A stretch of DNA of 34,521 bases. Origin: PWND01 sp964601515. Its GTDB lineage: Bacteria; Bacteroidota; Bacteroidia; Bacteroidales; UBA7960. The stretch is taken from NCBI GenBank assembly GCA_964601515.1, contig CAZRNU010000018.1, positions 1 through 34,521 of the forward strand, in the 5' to 3' direction. The notes beneath the pieces were generated by a model, which saw nothing but the letters and a program-made list of their open reading frames with translations, was not told the DNA's origin and did no database searches. Positions 33,205-34,521 of the stretch are shown in pieces (the stretch's first letter is position 1; every line of letters begins with the position of its first letter). Position numbers and translations under genes: made by a program.

Positions 33205-33237
33205 CCGCGAATATTATTAAATCTTTTAAGTGATAAA

Positions 33238-33690
33238 ATGAAAAAAACTTTAATATACGGATATGGAAATCCGGGCAGACAAGATGATGGTGTAGGTGCT
33301 AGATTTGTCGAATTGATGGATTCCTGGATAATGGAAAAAAACATCACAAATGTTTTTACTGATTGTAATTATCAATTAAATATTGAGGATGCATCTCTTA
33401 TATCAGATTATGAAAGAGTTATTTTTGTTGATGCTTCAGTTGTTGAAGATGTAAAAGATTACAAATTGGAAAATATAGAGCCTAATGATGCTACTATTGA
33501 ATTTACAATGCATGCAGTTTCCACATCTTATGTTGTTGATTTATGCCGCAAAATTTATAATAAAAATCCGGAATCTCTGGTTTTGCATATAAAGGCTTAT
33601 GAGTTTGACTTTAAAGAAGAACTCACTTCACAAGCTGAAGCTAATATGCTAAAAGCATTTGAGTTTCTAAAAAGCTACCTTTTAAAATAA
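33238..33690 (+). CDS. hoxW: [NiFe]-hydrogenase maturation endopeptidase HoxW
   Basis: This 150-residue protein of peptidase family M52 (HybD/HyaD/HoxW) clips the C-terminal peptide from HoxH once nickel is in place. The N-terminal YGNPGRQDDGVG motif contains the Asp/Gly pattern that recognises nickel (usual form GxGNxxxxDxG). VIFVDASVVED supplies the second acidic site, and MHAVSTSYVVDL has the conserved His. I chose ATG 33238 because the upstream frame from TTG 33202 overlaps the promoter and adds a segment absent from the family. It is transcribed apart from hoxH because of the terminator between them. Confidence 0.92.
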   Translation: MKKTLIYGYGNPGRQDDGVGARFVELMDSWIMEKNITNVFTDCNYQLNIEDASLISDYERVIFVDASVVEDVKDYKLENIEPNDATIEFTMHAVSTSYVVDLCRKIYNKNPESLVLHIKAYEFDFKEELTSQAEANMLKAFEFLKSYLLK

Positions 33691-33703
33691 TTCTTATATT
33701 TCC

Positions 33704-33752
33704 TTACACCTTATACCCCATACCCTATACCCTATACCTTATATCTAATACC
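33704..33752. repeat. 7-bp tandem repeat array at the hoxW-nikR convergent junction
   Basis: Seven 7-bp units are visible: TTACACC, TTATACC, CCATACC, CTATACC, CTATACC, TTATATC, TAATACC. On the minus strand they read GGTATAG or GGTATTA, the same family as 15897 and 18224 in inverted orientation. The array fills most of the 75 bp between the two stop codons. Confidence 0.85.
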
Positions 33753-33765
33753 TTATTTGGTACTA

Positions 33766-34164
33766 CTAAAGGTCTGTCATTACGAGTTTGCCGTGATGTA
33801 TCCCTTTGGTTCCAATTATTCTATCGGCCAGCTCAAGTAATTTTTTTGCTTTTCCTTTAATCGCAATAGTTTCTAAGCAAAGGTCATGTTCGAGATGCAC
33901 ATGTTGTGTAGATAATATCAGATCATGGTAATCGTGCTGAACGTGCATTAACTTGTTGTTAAGCTCTCTTTTATGATGGTCATAAACAATAACAATAGCT
34001 CCTGCTACTGTTTTATTTTCATCAACTTTTTCTGAAACAAGAGTGCTTTTTATCAAATGCCTTATCGCCTGTGATCTGTTTGGGAAACTATGTTTTTTCA
34101 CCATTATGTCCAAATCACTTAGAATATCTTCTTCTAATGAAACACCAAATCTTTTTACTTGCAT
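33766..34164 (-). CDS. nikR: Nickel-responsive regulator NikR
   Basis: NikR is a ribbon-helix-helix repressor whose ACT-like domain binds nickel. The 132-residue protein starts with MQVKRFGVSLEED and has the RHH helices at residues 10-42 (NRSQAIRHLI). The nickel site is intact: H77, H88, H90 and C96 correspond to H76, H87, H89 and C95 of E. coli NikR. The frame is open to a TTG at 34185, but ATG 34164 gives the family start. It converges on hoxW and is divergent from a probable TonB-dependent receptor. Likely targets are nickel uptake and perhaps the nickel-dependent hydrogenase. Confidence 0.95.
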   Translation of the reverse strand: MQVKRFGVSLEEDILSDLDIMVKKHSFPNRSQAIRHLIKSTLVSEKVDENKTVAGAIVIVYDHHKRELNNKLMHVQHDYHDLILSTQHVHLEHDLCLETIAIKGKAKKLLELADRIIGTKGIHHGKLVMTDL

Positions 34165-34194
34165 ATGAATAGTTTTGATTATCAAATAATAATC

Positions 34195-34219
34195 ATTTAA
34201 TACATGGCTTGCATTAAAT
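34195..34219. promoter_or_regulatory. Candidate NikR operator, ATTTAAT-N11-ATTAAAT
   Basis: ATTTAAT (34195-34201) and ATTAAAT (34213-34219) form a perfect 7-bp inverted repeat with an 11-bp spacer in the nikR-receptor intergenic region. Half-site length and spacer equal those of the Helicobacter pylori NikR box (TATWATT-N11-AATWATA), although the bases differ. It lies 31 bp before nikR and 26 bp upstream of the receptor -33 box. AT-richness makes chance possible. Confidence 0.4.
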
Positions 34220-34244
34220 TAATTAAGTAAAATTAATATTTATT

Positions 34245-34273
34245 TTGGCGAAAATGAAAATAATGTATCTTTG
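34245..34273 (+). promoter_or_regulatory. Promoter of the right-edge gene
   Basis: TTG (34245-34247) is followed after 18 bp by TATCTTTG (34266-34273), the best Bacteroidota-type promoter in the window. A start near 34280 and a leader of about 20 nt are predicted. Confidence 0.7.
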
Positions 34274-34299
34274 CCACGAAAATATAAAAAGGTGGCACG

Positions 34300-34521
34300 A
34301 TGCGAGTTTTTATTCCATTATTAAAACTGCAAATATTCGTTTTGTTAATCTGCGGTTTTAATCTTTTTGGAGAAAGCCCGAGAGAAATAAATTTACCTGT
34401 TTTATTGTCACATATCGAATGTCAAGATGAAATTATTTATATGCCTGACAGTGATAGCGTGTTATTTGTTGTTAAAAAGCCATGCATTGAAAAAGAATTA
34501 GAAGAAGTAATAATAACTGAT
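34300..34521 (+). CDS. Exported protein, probable TonB-dependent receptor (partial, 5' end)
   Basis: The gene runs off the right edge; 74 codons are visible. The start ATG follows an AAAAAGG leader. Residues 1-25 form a signal peptide (basic/hydrophobic, LLKLQIFVLLICGFNLFG). The next 40 residues are undistinguished. The visible part ends with KELEEVIITD, which resembles the TonB box and plug entry (EEVVVT) of TonB-dependent outer-membrane receptors without a carboxypeptidase-like leader domain. If correct, the position opposite nikR suggests a nickel or nickel-chelate receptor, comparable to NikR-controlled outer-membrane uptake in H. pylori. The family call rests on a short motif. Confidence 0.55.
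   Translation, partial: MRVFIPLLKLQIFVLLICGFNLFGESPREINLPVLLSHIECQDEIIYMPDSDSVLFVVKKPCIEKELEEVIITD

Noticed and set aside
33202..33237. TTG start of HoxW at 33202
   Set aside because: The codon is inside the candidate -7 box and so upstream of the expected transcript start; ATG 33238 begins the conserved region.

Overview
The window is AT-rich and most likely comes from an anaerobic, fermentative member of the Bacteroidota (Bacteroidales/Marinilabiliales type). The grounds are the recurring Bacteroidota -7 promoter box TAnnTTTG (with a good TTG -33 box at two sites), few Shine-Dalgarno sequences, a secreted TPR-CHAT protein, a DPP5-like S9 peptidase, an NfeD/flotillin pair and a SusC/TonB-style receptor start at the right edge. 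No rRNA, tRNA, insertion sequence, CRISPR array or prophage was seen.

Region 1 (1-13.1 kb) is mixed housekeeping: an 8-bp tandem repeat running off the left edge, a Bcp peroxiredoxin, a secreted TPR-CHAT protein, recA, an unknown lipoprotein on the minus strand, then a plus-strand run (S9 peptidase, VanY-like M15 carboxypeptidase, AI-2E family permease) that converges on a minus-strand run (truA, nfeD, flotillin). Region 2 (13.1-15.9 kb) is a NarL-type two-component pair: a Cache-PAS-HisKA_3 kinase and a LuxR-type regulator.

Region 3 (15.9-33.7 kb) is a hydrogen-metabolism island. On the minus strand, reading from 28136 down to 15929, are a receiver-only regulator, hydC, hydB, hydA (a trimeric, probably electron-bifurcating [FeFe]-hydrogenase), an [FeFe]-hydrogenase-like histidine kinase, a second receiver-only protein, a receiver-histidine-kinase hybrid, and the H-cluster maturases hydG, hydF and hydE. 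Head to head with it across 382 bp is a plus-strand NAD-linked group 3d-type [NiFe]-hydrogenase operon, hoxF (fused E-F), hoxU, hoxY and hoxH, followed after a strong terminator by its maturation protease hoxW. Convergent to hoxW is nikR, the nickel-responsive repressor. Divergent from nikR begins a probable TonB-dependent receptor, with a candidate NikR-like inverted repeat between them. No hyp genes are in the window.

The most interesting element is the sensor built into the [FeFe] operon. The 661-residue protein at 21348-23333 joins two ferredoxin clusters, a hydrogenase H-cluster domain with all four cluster cysteines but without the proton-shuttle cysteine, a further 4Fe-4S domain, and a histidine kinase core. 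It is flanked by three receiver proteins, none with a DNA-binding domain. The set looks like a cytoplasmic H2- or redox-sensing phosphorelay made from the same genes that build the enzyme. A second recurring structure is a set of 6- to 7-bp tandem arrays with GGT-starting units, which fill three of the four convergent gene junctions and overlap the stop codons of three genes.
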